Source: Paenibacillus campinasensis (GTDB lineage: Bacteria > Bacillota > Bacilli > Paenibacillales > Paenibacillaceae). From it: a stretch of DNA of 64,000 bases. The position numbers and the translations under genes are program-made. The notes beneath the pieces were generated by a model. That model did no database searches. It worked only from the letters and a program-made list of their open reading frames with translations, and was not told where the DNA came from. Where the stretch lies: NCBI RefSeq assembly GCF_002272015.1, contig NZ_NPBY01000046.1, positions 97,216 to 161,215 on the forward strand, in the 5' to 3' direction. This document shows, in pieces, positions 34,962 to 42,689 of this stretch (its first letter is position 1; every line of letters starts with the position of its first letter).

Positions 34962-35459
34962 ATGGAGGCACAACAGGTATTTACGATCAAGCAAACGGCC
35001 GAGCTGACAGGCATCTCTGAGGATACGATTCGTTATTATGAAAAAATCTCCTTGCTCCCCCGAGCGGAGCGGAAAGAAAATGGACATCGCATCTATCGGC
35101 AGGAGGACATTGAGACGATCCAGCTGTTATCCTGTCTGAAGAAGACAGGGATGCCACTGGATGAGATGCGTCCATTCTTGGGGGTAGCCATCGATGCCGA
35201 TCCCGGGGAGTTCCCGGAGCTGGTGGAACGTTTAAGGAACCATCGGGAGAATATCGTCAGCCAGATTGCCTCGCTGCAGCAGGTCGTCGATTTTATTGAT
35301 ATGAAGCTGGAAGAGGGACGGTATCGCCGAAATTGCTCGGATGGAAGCGGGAATGATGCAGCGTTGACGTCACCGTCAGCGGTGGAAGAACCGGTAGCTA
35401 AGCCTGTGTCCGCTGTTCAGATGACCTATTTTTCAGTACCGGCCAAGGCTGGGAAGTAA
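34962..35459 (+). CDS. MerR family transcriptional regulator
   Basis: The 165-residue regulator has a MerR helix-turn-helix (FTIKQTAELTGISEDTIRYY, residues 7-26), wing, and a coiled dimerisation helix (about 78-118). The C-terminal tail of about 45 residues has one Cys (RRNCSDG) and no metal-binding loop, so it belongs with AdhR-like or multidrug sensors rather than metal sensors. GGAGG precedes the ATG. It is divergent from the SDR gene and two matching operators lie in between. Length is slightly above usual. Confidence 0.9.
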   Translation: MEAQQVFTIKQTAELTGISEDTIRYYEKISLLPRAERKENGHRIYRQEDIETIQLLSCLKKTGMPLDEMRPFLGVAIDADPGEFPELVERLRNHRENIVSQIASLQQVVDFIDMKLEEGRYRRNCSDGSGNDAALTSPSAVEEPVAKPVSAVQMTYFSVPAKAGK

Positions 35460-35644
35460 ATGAGCATAGCTTATCCAAGTGGAGACCCCTTGCATTCAGA
35501 CGATTCCCGAGATCTCTAGTGCTCCAATTCATAAAGATTCCCCCCTATTAAACCAAGTGGCGGCGAAAATATCGCATATATCCTACTTCTAAAGGGTAAT
35601 GACTAACAGCAGAGTAATCGTATAATGATGAAGCGATAGAGGGG

Positions 35645-35791
35645 ATGAATCGAATGAAACGGAGACTGTTACTGACAGGAGCAGCGGGTACGATTGGGAA
35701 TGTCCTCTACAGCCATGAGGATCCCCTTCGTTCAGAGGGCCGAGGATTAGGCCCTGGGGCAGGCAGCAATAATGTGGTGAACACAAGCTGA
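35645..35791 (+). pseudogene. truncated NAD-dependent epimerase/SDR start
   Basis: An ATG with GAGGGGATG-type signal begins a frame that opens exactly like an NAD(P)-dependent sugar epimerase (RRLLLTGAAGTIGNVLY, Rossmann glycine motif). It then loses similarity and stops after 48 codons. The remainder of the gene is absent, so this is a deletion remnant. The other parts of 35460-35925 hold nothing I recognise. Confidence 0.55.
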
Positions 35792-35925
35792 TGTGCGTGC
35801 GTAAAGCTGGCAGGCAGAGCGGCAGGTAGAATACATTTATAATTGATCATTCCTTTGACCTCACGGCATTCGGCTTTTATCATGGTTGTAATCATGAACG
35901 ATGAGAAAGCGAGTGGACACCTTAT

Positions 35926-36642
35926 ATGATTCCGTTGGTATACGACCAGGTTAATCACTGGGGAAGAGACGATGAATTTTTCCTGGCCCTTCTAAAGAGC
36001 CTGGATGTGAAAAGGGTTGCAGACTTAGGCTGCGGCACAGGAAGATGGACGATGCATCTTGCTCGGGAAGGCTATGACATTACAGCTATTGACCCCAATC
36101 CGGAAGCGATTGAAGTGGCCAAAGCCAAGGACGATGCACACCATGTCACTTGGATTATTGGGGATAGCACGATATTGCAAACCAATGCTTATGATGCCGT
36201 TATCATGACAGCCAATGTTGCCCAGGTATTTCTGACCGACGAGAGCTGGGAGCAGACGATCTCGGATGTATACCGCTCCTTGAGAGCTGGGGGACATTAT
36301 ATATTTGATACACGAAACCCGTTAGCTAAGGCTTGGGAAGCGTGGGAGAAGGATACGGCTCCTGATGCAGCCAAAGATATGGCAACCGGAGATCCGCTTG
36401 AAATTCATACGAAATATGAAGGGTTCGAGGGAGATATCTTCACTTTTTATGAAACCGTCAAACATGCAGGGACAGGCGAAGTGTTGATTCATGAAAAAAT
36501 GCAGATCAGGTTCCGGAATCAGGAGGAGCTCACCGAGTCGCTAAAAAAGGCAGGTTTTACGCGAGTCACAACTTATGGCGATTGGGAGTTGAAACAAGCG
36601 GGGCCTGAACACAAATCGTTTGTTTTTCATTGCATCAAATGA
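35926..36642 (+). CDS. class I SAM-dependent methyltransferase
   Basis: The 238-residue Rossmann-fold methyltransferase has motif I VADLGCGTGRWTMHLA (about 34-49), acidic end of strand 2 (ITAIDPNPEAI), NVAQVF after strand 4, and YIFDTRNPLAKAW. The C-terminal half resembles small-molecule methyltransferases of the methyltransf_25 type. The ribosome binding site is weak (GAGTGGACACC), and the start is the first ATG of the open frame. The substrate is unknown. It precedes the promoter of the ABC-F gene and is probably monocistronic. Confidence 0.87.
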   Translation: MIPLVYDQVNHWGRDDEFFLALLKSLDVKRVADLGCGTGRWTMHLAREGYDITAIDPNPEAIEVAKAKDDAHHVTWIIGDSTILQTNAYDAVIMTANVAQVFLTDESWEQTISDVYRSLRAGGHYIFDTRNPLAKAWEAWEKDTAPDAAKDMATGDPLEIHTKYEGFEGDIFTFYETVKHAGTGEVLIHEKMQIRFRNQEELTESLKKAGFTRVTTYGDWELKQAGPEHKSFVFHCIK

Positions 36643-36729
36643 ACGCTTGTACATGAATATTGAACGGATCAAGCTTCGAATCCCGGCAGGTATTGCCGTT
36701 TGCAATAATGGATTGGGAAAGCTTATCAA

Positions 36730-36759
36730 TTGACAGCTGTCAAATGCCAATGTTAAGAT
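36730..36759 (+). promoter_or_regulatory. strong promoter of the ABC-F leader transcript
   Basis: TTGACA (36730-36735) and an extended -10 TGTTAAGAT (36751-36759) with an 18-base spacer. Transcription would begin near 36766, about 400 bases before the ABC-F start codon. Confidence 0.7.
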
Positions 36760-36791
36760 ACGGCTATTAAAGAAGAGGGGGATTGCAATCA

Positions 36792-36818
36792 ATGGTTCAC
36801 TCCATGCGTTTATGGTAA
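36792..36818 (+). CDS. leader peptide 1 of the ABC-F gene (MVHSMRLW)
   Basis: A nine-codon frame, including stop, has AGAGGGGG 10 bases upstream of its ATG and begins about 26 bases after the predicted transcription start. It ends 14 bases before a terminator hairpin. This position and size are typical of translated leaders that couple antibiotic-slowed ribosomes to antitermination. Confidence 0.5.
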   Translation: MVHSMRLW

Positions 36819-36831
36819 GTATGCGATAAAG

Positions 36832-36862
36832 AAGCGGATTTCCACTCAGGTGGGCTTTTTTT
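36832..36862 (+). terminator. leader terminator 1 (attenuator) of the ABC-F gene
   Basis: CCAC and GTGG, extended by outer AAGC/GCTT pairing around an internal bulge, are followed by seven T. The 3' arm GTGGGCTT (36850-36857) is also perfectly complementary to AAGCCCAC at 36964-36971 in the next hairpin, allowing an alternative fold. Confidence 0.55.
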
Positions 36863-36953
36863 GAGCTGCTTATTTTTACGTATGAGGACATGGATTGCGA
36901 CCCGGACGGCATATTTGCTGTGCTTTATTTCGCTCTGTTCTGGCACGTAACCC

Positions 36954-36997
36954 ATGCAGATTCAAGCCCACATGTGGACTTGGATCTGCATTTTTTA
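36954..36997 (+). terminator. leader terminator 2 of the ABC-F gene
   Basis: A 38-base inverted repeat (36954-36991) with 19-base arms (ATGCAGATTCAAGCCCACA and its imperfect complement, four non-Watson-Crick positions) runs into six T. It is the strongest hairpin in the leader. Confidence 0.65.
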
Positions 36998-37055
36998 TTG
37001 CTTTCATGTTGGAATTGAAACGTCAAAGTCATTGATGTGAAAAGGAGGCATGACA

Positions 37056-37088
37056 ATGCATAGGTTACACTGGTACTTCTTTATATAA
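37056..37088 (+). CDS. leader peptide 2 of the ABC-F gene (MHRLHWYFFI)
   Basis: A ten-residue aromatic peptide is encoded with AAAGGAGG 7 bases before its ATG. Its stop codon is followed at once by CCTCC (37090-37094), complementary to the GGAGG (37152-37156) of the ABC-F gene. Such short leaders control erm and ABC-F genes through ribosome stalling. Confidence 0.6.
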   Translation: MHRLHWYFFI

Positions 37089-37157
37089 TCCTCCCTTTGT
37101 TAAATCGCAGGTCAACCTGCGAACGGAACGACGGAAACTGCGATTTTCGAAGGAGGA
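37089..37157 (+). promoter_or_regulatory. translational attenuator sequestering the ABC-F ribosome binding site
   Basis: CCTCC at 37090-37094 can pair with GGAGG at 37152-37156. Between them TCGCAGGT (37105-37112) can pair either with ACCTGCGA (37115-37122) or, through TCGCAG, with CTGCGA (37138-37143). The mutually exclusive folds just upstream of the start codon are the pattern of ermC-like translational control. Confidence 0.55.
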
Positions 37158-37164
37158 AAAATAA

Positions 37165-38616
37165 ATGTTATTGTTAAAAGCAAAGGATCTTTATGTGGAA
37201 TACTTGGGACGTACTGTGCTCGATATCGACCAGCTGGAGTTGTATGAATATGACCGAATCGGCCTGGTTGGTGCCAACGGAGCTGGAAAAAGCACGCTGC
37301 TCAAAACGTTACTCGGCAAAATGCCTCTGCAGCACGGCAAGATTGCAAGGGAAGGCACGTTCACTTATCTCCCCCAGTTGGATGAGGTAATCGTCCAAGA
37401 TGTACAGGATTACGCTATCGTTGGCAAATTAGGCATTGACCGAGTGCAGGCCGAGACCATGAGCGGCGGGGAAGAGACACGATTGAAAATTGCACAGGCA
37501 CTGTCGGGCGAAGCGCATGGCATCTTTGCCGACGAGCCGACATCTCATCTGGATCGCGAAGGCATCGACTTCCTCGTGAACCAGCTTAAACATTATTCCG
37601 GTGCGCTGCTCATCATCAGTCATGATCGTTATTTTCTCGACCAGGTTGTTGATAAGATCTGGGAGCTAAAAGACGGGAAGATCACGGAATATTGGGGAGG
37701 GTATACCGACTACTTGGTTCTGAAGGAAGAGGAACGACAAGCCCAGGTAGCCCAATATAATCAATACGTGGCAGAACGGGAGCGGCTGGAACAGGTTATG
37801 ATCGAGAAGAAGAATCAGGCACGGAAGCTTGACCGTAAGGAATCGGGCAGAAAGAGCAGATCGGAAAGCGGCGGACGTCTCGGACATCAAAAATCCCAAG
37901 GCAGCAAGCAAAAAAAGCTTCATAACGCCGCCAAAAATACGAAACGGAGAATCGAAGCGCTTGGTGAAGTCACTCCGCCCGAGGCTGTGCGAAATGTCCA
38001 ATTTCGACAGAATAAAGCGCTGGAGCTCCATCATCCATTTCCGATTACAGGGCACGACATCTGCAAGCGATTCGGGGATAAGGTGATCTTCGACCATGTA
38101 TCCTTCCAATTCCCGCTAGGAGGCAAGATTGCGATCAAGGGCGCAAACGGCGCCGGCAAAACGACGTTGTTCAACATGATCCGCGATCGGGAAAGCGGTA
38201 TTACGTTATCGCCAAAGGCGGAAATCGGCTATTTTGTCCAAACCGGTTACAAGTTCGATCGAAATCAGAACGTCATGGCATTCATGCAGGAAAACTGTGA
38301 TTACCCGGTTTCCGACATTCGATCAGTTCTCGCCTCCATGGGGTTCACGCAGCAGGATGTTCGCAAAGAGCTGTCGGTATTAAGCGGAGGCGAAATTATC
38401 AAGCTCCAGTTGGCCAAATTGTTGCTTGGACGCTATAATATCCTGCTTATGGACGAACCAAGTAATTTTCTGGACATTCCAGCCGTGGAAGCGCTCGAGA
38501 CGATGATGCGAAAATACACAGGCACGATCCTCTTTATCTCCCACGATGCCCGCCTGCTTGAGGGCGTCGCCGATCAGGTGTATGAAGTGAAGGATGGCGG
38601 GCTTGTTCGTGTGTAA
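37165..38616 (+). CDS. ABC-F ribosomal protection protein (Vga/VmlR/Msr-like)
   Basis: The 483-residue cytosolic protein has two ABC ATPase domains and no membrane segment. Walker A motifs are GANGAGKST (about 36-44) and GANGAGKTT (about 328-336); signature sequences are MSGGEETR and LSGGEIIK; Walker B segments are [13 protein letters not shown] and [12 protein letters not shown]. The linker (about 185-290) is basic with [19 protein letters not shown], as in antibiotic-resistance ABC-F proteins that dislodge lincosamides, streptogramins, pleuromutilins or macrolides from the ribosome. Length is close to Msr/Vga types. AGGAGG lies 8 bases before the ATG. The leader suggests antibiotic-inducible expression. 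The exact drug profile cannot be read from sequence. Confidence 0.88.
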   Translation: MLLLKAKDLYVEYLGRTVLDIDQLELYEYDRIGLVGANGAGKSTLLKTLLGKMPLQHGKIAREGTFTYLPQLDEVIVQDVQDYAIVGKLGIDRVQAETMSGGEETRLKIAQALSGEAHGIFADEPTSHLDREGIDFLVNQLKHYSGALLIISHDRYFLDQVVDKIWELKDGKITEYWGGYTDYLVLKEEERQAQVAQYNQYVAERERLEQVMIEKKNQARKLDRKESGRKSRSESGGRLGHQKSQGSKQKKLHNAAKNTKRRIEALGEVTPPEAVRNVQFRQNKALELHHPFPITGHDICKRFGDKVIFDHVSFQFPLGGKIAIKGANGAGKTTLFNMIRDRESGITLSPKAEIGYFVQTGYKFDRNQNVMAFMQENCDYPVSDIRSVLASMGFTQQDVRKELSVLSGGEIIKLQLAKLLLGRYNILLMDEPSNFLDIPAVEALETMMRKYTGTILFISHDARLLEGVADQVYEVKDGGLVRV

Positions 38617-38621
38617 CCATT

Positions 38622-38795
38622 GTGAACTCAGATCCTAATCCGATGACCAATGTCGTGATGTGGGACGTTACGGTTACAAAGGAACACAGGACAACGGATC
38701 ATCAACCGCATGAGATCACGGTTTCAAGTGAGCGAGTAGAATCTGACCCTGCTCAAATTGGGGCAGATGAAGGCCATTTGTCTCATGAACATTAA
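38622..38795 (+). other. short open frame after the ABC-F gene, doubtful
   Basis: A GTG frame of 57 codons begins 5 bases after the ABC-F stop and ends in a bidirectional terminator. The composition is protein-like (MTNVVMWDVTVTKEH) but there is no ribosome binding site. It is also the +1 frame continuation of the ABC-F 3' end. It may be a remnant or chance. Confidence 0.2.
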
Positions 38796-38864
38796 GAAGC
38801 AGCCGCTCCCAGATTGCGTCACGAATCACGCTTTCGCCATCTGATGAGCGGCTGCTTCTTGTAT
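38794..38864. terminator. bidirectional terminator between the ABC-F and EamA genes
   Basis: AAGAAGCAGCCGCTC (38794-38808) and GAGCGGCTGCTTCTT (38846-38860) are perfect 15-bp arms around a 37-base loop; T-containing tracts flank both sides. Confidence 0.7.
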
Positions 38865-38881
38865 CATTCACTAGGGGTCAG

Positions 38882-39793
38882 TCATCGATGTAAAGTCTTC
38901 GGTATCTTAAACCATTTCTTGCCCAAATGATCATAGCGAATGTTGCTGCTGGCAATCCCGACCAGGATCGTGGCAACTCCTATCCATTGTGTGAAACTAA
39001 TCGCTTCTCCGAGCACCAGGGAAGACAATATAATGACAACCGGCAGCTCCGATGAGGTGAGAATGGTTCCGAGCCCTGAGCCGACATGCGGCATTCCAAT
39101 CGCAAACAGAAGGGGCGGCAGCACGACACCGAATATTCCCAGTGCCAATCCATAAGGAATCATACCGGTGAACACATCCCAATCCACTAGAAACGTAGGC
39201 GGAAAAACGATGAACACCGTCAATACGCCGCCAGTGGAGATCAGGGCGCTTTTTAACATGGGCGGGGCTGTTCTCTCGACGGTGCTGCTTAAGAAAATGA
39301 ATGTGGAGAAGGTGAACGCCGCAAGCATGCCCCATAGACTTCCTTGCCATGACACCGCCATCTGGTCCTGAAATAATAGATCGGCGGCCAACACAGAGCC
39401 CGCGAGCAGCAATCCGATGGAGATCAATTTGCTCTTTGTCGGCTTTTTCTTATGGAAAATCCACTCCAGCAGCGCTCCGATCCAAACGAACTGGAACAAG
39501 AACACGATCGCCAGTGACGCATTAAGGGTCTGCAAAGCTTGATAATAGAAGATGCCGGTTAATCCAAAGGGAATTCCGGACAGCAACAGCTTGATGATTG
39601 GTTTACGGGTTAATCTCTTCTTGTTGGTCAACAGAGCTGCAAGCCATGCCAGCACAGCGCCAAATAAGTACTGCCCTCCAGTGACTGCCGAAACCGTATA
39701 ACCTGCCGCGTACGCCAGTTTAACAAACGTGGATAATATGCCGTAACAGCAGCCTCCAAGAAAAACAATCAATGCATAGTGCCACAATTTCAT
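38882..39793 (-). CDS. EamA/DMT family transporter
   Basis: The 303-residue membrane protein has ten predicted helices arranged as two EamA repeats (about 6-140 and 155-290). Typical elements are GGCCYGILSTFVKLAY in helix 1 and PLLFAIGMPHVGSGLGTIL/TSSELPVVIILS near the end (two adjacent stretches). Members export amino acids, metabolites or drugs; the ligand is unknown. ATG 39793 has AGGAGGAG 9-11 bases upstream. An in-frame extension runs upstream through a leader hairpin and is unlikely to be translated as one protein. A strong promoter and a terminator lie in the leader. Confidence 0.87.
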   Translation of the reverse strand: MKLWHYALIVFLGGCCYGILSTFVKLAYAAGYTVSAVTGGQYLFGAVLAWLAALLTNKKRLTRKPIIKLLLSGIPFGLTGIFYYQALQTLNASLAIVFLFQFVWIGALLEWIFHKKKPTKSKLISIGLLLAGSVLAADLLFQDQMAVSWQGSLWGMLAAFTFSTFIFLSSTVERTAPPMLKSALISTGGVLTVFIVFPPTFLVDWDVFTGMIPYGLALGIFGVVLPPLLFAIGMPHVGSGLGTILTSSELPVVIILSSLVLGEAISFTQWIGVATILVGIASSNIRYDHLGKKWFKIPKTLHR

Positions 39794-39827
39794 GAATCTA
39801 TTCTCCTCCTTCATCGTGAACCAAACG

Positions 39828-39866
39828 CAAAAAACCACACAAATGACCAGCAAGGCCTTTGTGTGG
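39828..39866 (-). terminator. terminator inside the leader of the EamA gene (putative attenuator)
   Basis: On the minus strand CCACACAAA and TTTGTGTGG form a perfect 9-bp stem with a 14-base loop, followed by six T. It lies between the promoter at 39935-39964 and the start codon, so readthrough must be controlled or the gene would be silent. The fold does not match a riboswitch class I know. Confidence 0.65.
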
Positions 39867-39934
39867 CGAAAATGAAGATTACTCTCCAGAAAAGTCCACA
39901 TCCGCAATCGGTTTTAAGTATTCGACTCGGTAAC

Positions 39935-39964
39935 AGTATAGTAGCATGGCCTGAATGTTGTCAA
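39935..39964 (-). promoter_or_regulatory. sigma-A promoter of the EamA gene
   Basis: On the minus strand TTGACA (39964-39959) and TATACT (39940-39935) have an 18-base spacer, giving a leader of about 135 bases. The rest of 39965-40120 holds the GDSL gene's upstream region; I saw no further element there. Confidence 0.65.
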
Positions 39965-40120
39965 TTCTAAAATTACGAAAAGAGGAAAGGAAAGGCATGT
40001 TTCAATTCGGTCATTCGATCTCAATCTGAGATACTAAAGCTCGAAGAATTCATTTATCATCATAGTACGGACAAAGTAATCCGAAATTATCGCTGTCATA
40101 ATCAAGAGGGGAGCAGGACG

Positions 40121-40777
40121 ATGACAAAATCAAGCCAAACTGTATTGTTTCAAGGGGACTCCATCACGGACGGAAATCGGGGACGAGGCGATGATCCCAA
40201 TCACATTCATGGACACGGCTATGTGTATCTCATTGCTGCTGAACTGGGATTTCGGCTTGCGGATTCCCGGCATCAGTTCATAAACCGCGGAATCAGCGGC
40301 AATCGGGCATCGGATTTGTATGCAAGATGGAATGAGGATGCCATCTATCTTCAGCCTAATCTGATCAGCATATTAATCGGCGTTAATGATGCAGGACGAA
40401 TGATCGAAGGATCTCCGCATGGTGCGAGCGACCGCTTCGAGAAAGCATATCGACACATTCTCGAGGAAACGAAGGACATACTCCCTAATACGGGGCTTAT
40501 ATTATGCGAACCATTTGTATTGAGAACCGGGACTACCTTGCAAAACTGGGATAAGTGGCGTCAAACGATAGATGAATATCGTCAGGTGGTTCGGATACTG
40601 GCACATGACTATGCAGCGCTGTTTGTCCCTTTACAGAAAGCCTTCGATGATGCAGCAGCGCAGACAGGTCCTGAGTATTGGATTTGGGATGGGATACATC
40701 CCACGACAGCGGGACATCGGTTAATCGCCAATGAATGGCTGAACGTCGTTCAGAGCAGCCAGCTGGCCCTTGACTAA
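40121..40777 (+). CDS. SGNH/GDSL hydrolase (esterase/acetylhydrolase type)
   Basis: The 218-residue cytosolic hydrolase has block I GDSITDG with nucleophile Ser (about 14), block II GISGNRASDL, block III GVNDA, and block V DGIHPTTAGH with the catalytic Asp and His. It resembles rhamnogalacturonan acetylesterase-like or GDSL lipase-like proteins of Paenibacillus that trim acetyl groups from oligosaccharides. The precise ester is unknown. GAGGGGAGCAGG precedes the ATG. It is monocistronic. Confidence 0.9.
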   Translation: MTKSSQTVLFQGDSITDGNRGRGDDPNHIHGHGYVYLIAAELGFRLADSRHQFINRGISGNRASDLYARWNEDAIYLQPNLISILIGVNDAGRMIEGSPHGASDRFEKAYRHILEETKDILPNTGLILCEPFVLRTGTTLQNWDKWRQTIDEYRQVVRILAHDYAALFVPLQKAFDDAAAQTGPEYWIWDGIHPTTAGHRLIANEWLNVVQSSQLALD

Positions 40778-40927
40778 CCGAGGCCTGATAGGTCGCTAAT
40801 GACAAGCTGCATCCTAGCCTGCTATAAGAGGCATTACAGAACAGTTTTATAACCAAGACCAGATTCTCAATCAGGAGGTAGGGTCTGGATACGAGACTGT
40901 TTGTGATGTCCTCTTTTTATTGTTATC

Positions 40928-40969
40928 TTAATATACATTGACATGTATATATACTTATATGTATATTAA
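40928..40969 (+). promoter_or_regulatory. promoter and operator-like inverted repeat of the arsR-type gene
   Basis: TTGACA (40938-40943) and TATATT (40962-40967) are 18 bases apart. Inverted arms TTAATATACAT (40928-40938) and ATGTATATTAA (40959-40969) flank and overlap the promoter, fitting autorepression by an ArsR dimer. The start codon is only 7 bases after the -10. Confidence 0.65.
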
Positions 40970-40973
40970 GATC

Positions 40974-41309
40974 ATGAATATTTCAGCTTTACAGCATACA
41001 TTAGCCACGATCGCCGAGCCGAATCGGTTCAACATCATTGAGTTGTTAAAAAAAGGGCCGAGATCCGTAGGGGAAATCGTTCAAACGTTGGGTATCAGCC
41101 AACCTCATGCCTCTCGCCATTTGCGGATCCTCAGCGAGGCTGGATTGGTACGATCCCGCAGCAAGGCACAGCAGCGAATATATAGTCTTGAAGCAACGCC
41201 ATTTCAGGAGCTGGATGAATGGTTTGACTCATTCAGCATCTTATGGGAAGAGCGTTTGGATCAATTCGAGGATTATATGCTCGACTACCATAACAAGGAG
41301 GGTTTATGA
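40974..41309 (+). CDS. ArsR family transcriptional regulator
   Basis: The 111-residue winged-helix repressor has helix-turn-helix SVGEIVQTLGISQPHASRHL (about 33-52) and a wing with LVRSRSKAQQRIYSLEA. No cysteine pair for metal binding is present, so it is a non-metal ArsR of the kind paired with SRPBCC (AHSA1) genes. The ATG at 40974 lacks a ribosome binding site and coincides with the predicted transcription start. The mRNA is therefore probably leaderless. The fusion gene at 41388 follows by 78 bases and may be co-transcribed. Confidence 0.85.
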   Translation: MNISALQHTLATIAEPNRFNIIELLKKGPRSVGEIVQTLGISQPHASRHLRILSEAGLVRSRSKAQQRIYSLEATPFQELDEWFDSFSILWEERLDQFEDYMLDYHNKEGL

Positions 41310-41387
41310 CAGCAATCCATTGTTTTTTGAATGCTTCAGCTGAGTGATCGGTTTGTAATGGAAATGAACTGCAAAGGATGAATAACC

Positions 41388-42689
41388 ATGCGAAGAAAAG
41401 TAACCATTCATAAAGACCGGGAGCGCCGAGAGCTTACGATTGAACGCATTGTAGCCGTTCCACTAAACCTTGCATGGGAAGGATGGACACAACCTGATCA
41501 TATTGTCAAATGGTGGGGACCGAAACGTTGGACGGCCACGGTTTACGAAATGGATGTGTGGCCCGGCGGCGTATGGCGATACCGTCTTAAAGACGACAGC
41601 AACGGTGAGACCGTTTACTGCAAAGCCGTCTATGATGAGGTAAACGCGCCTTATAAACTTTCATACATCGACTCTTTTACAGATCAGGATTGGAATGTTG
41701 TGGACCACAGCGAAATGTTCACATCCGTAGTGTTTGAGGAGGCTGCTCGCGGAACAAGGATTCGCATCGTTACACGATTCGCGAATACTGAGCAAATGGA
41801 AGGTGCCGAGAACATGGGAATGATTGAAGGATTCGCAGAGGCCTGCGATCGGTTCGAACACTACTTCAATTCTTATCAAATGGAGGGAACTATGAACACT
41901 TGTATTTCAAAGGATGGTACAACCATCGCATATACGGAACAAGGATCGGGGCCAGCACTTATTCTCGTATCGTCTGCAGCAGCTGACCATCAGGATGCCG
42001 CTTCGTTAGCCGAACAATTGGCCAAGGGTTTCACCGTCTACAATTATGATCGTCGCGGGCGCGGTCAAAGCACGGATACTGTTCCCTATGCGATTGAGCG
42101 AGAAGTGGAGGATATCCAGGCATTGATACAAATCGCGGGAGGGCAGGCCAGCCTGTTCGGAAGCTCCTCCGGCGCTGTGTTAGCGCTTGAGGCTGCAAGC
42201 CAGCTGGGAGATTTAATCAATAGGCTGTATCTCTATGAACCGCCATTCATTATCAATGACAGCCGGAAGCGAGTGCCAGAAGACTACGTTCAACGTTTAG
42301 TTTCACTGATCGCAGCTGGAAAAAGGACGGAGGCAGTCGAATATTTTGCTTCCGAAGCGCTTGGCATTCCTGCAGAGTATATCAGCTACATGAAGGCAGA
42401 TCCTTCCTGGGTGAAGATGGAATCCCTGGCTCATACGCTTGCGTATGACGGCATGATTATGGGCGACACCCAGTCTGGCAAGCCATTGCCAAAAGACAGA
42501 TGGCTGATCACTGCCCCTACGCTGATCATGACGGGGGAGAACAGCGAACCGCTATTCCATGACGCTGCACACGCCATTGCTGATCTTGTGCCCCAAGCTC
42601 ACCAGCAATTCCTGCCAGGGCAAGATCATTCGGCCGTCGTAATGGCGCCAGAATTATTGGCAAGAACCATCATAGATTTCCGCCTATAA
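41388..42689 (+). CDS. fusion protein: SRPBCC (AHSA1-like) domain plus alpha/beta hydrolase
   Basis: The 433-residue protein joins two normally separate enzymes. Residues 1-160 are an AHSA1/SRPBCC ligand-binding fold (WEGWTQPDHIVKWWGP, MDVWPGGVWRYRL). Residues 169-433 are a complete alpha/beta hydrolase with nucleophile elbow GSSSG (Ser about 260), an acidic residue after TLIMTGENSEP and catalytic His in GQDHSAVV. At the junction TATCAAATGGAGGG is followed by ATG 41892, with GGAGG at 41882-41886 six bases upstream. The hydrolase can thus also start independently, and CAA could be a mutated TAA stop. AAGGATG precedes the first ATG. The substrate is unknown. Confidence 0.85.
   Translation: MRRKVTIHKDRERRELTIERIVAVPLNLAWEGWTQPDHIVKWWGPKRWTATVYEMDVWPGGVWRYRLKDDSNGETVYCKAVYDEVNAPYKLSYIDSFTDQDWNVVDHSEMFTSVVFEEAARGTRIRIVTRFANTEQMEGAENMGMIEGFAEACDRFEHYFNSYQMEGTMNTCISKDGTTIAYTEQGSGPALILVSSAAADHQDAASLAEQLAKGFTVYNYDRRGRGQSTDTVPYAIEREVEDIQALIQIAGGQASLFGSSSGAVLALEAASQLGDLINRLYLYEPPFIINDSRKRVPEDYVQRLVSLIAAGKRTEAVEYFASEALGIPAEYISYMKADPSWVKMESLAHTLAYDGMIMGDTQSGKPLPKDRWLITAPTLIMTGENSEPLFHDAAHAIADLVPQAHQQFLPGQDHSAVVMAPELLARTIIDFRL

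Noticed and set aside
36643..37164. T-box interpretation of the ABC-F leader
   Set aside because: No T-box consensus or specifier loop seen; leader peptides and the hidden ribosome binding site explain the region better.
38622..38795. Frameshift-extended C-terminus of the ABC-F protein
   Set aside because: No slippery sequence is visible at the stop and ABC-F proteins of this class normally end here; kept only as a doubtful short frame.
39793..39964. T-box or named riboswitch in the EamA leader
   Set aside because: The leader is too short for a T-box and none of the conserved cores I know is present.
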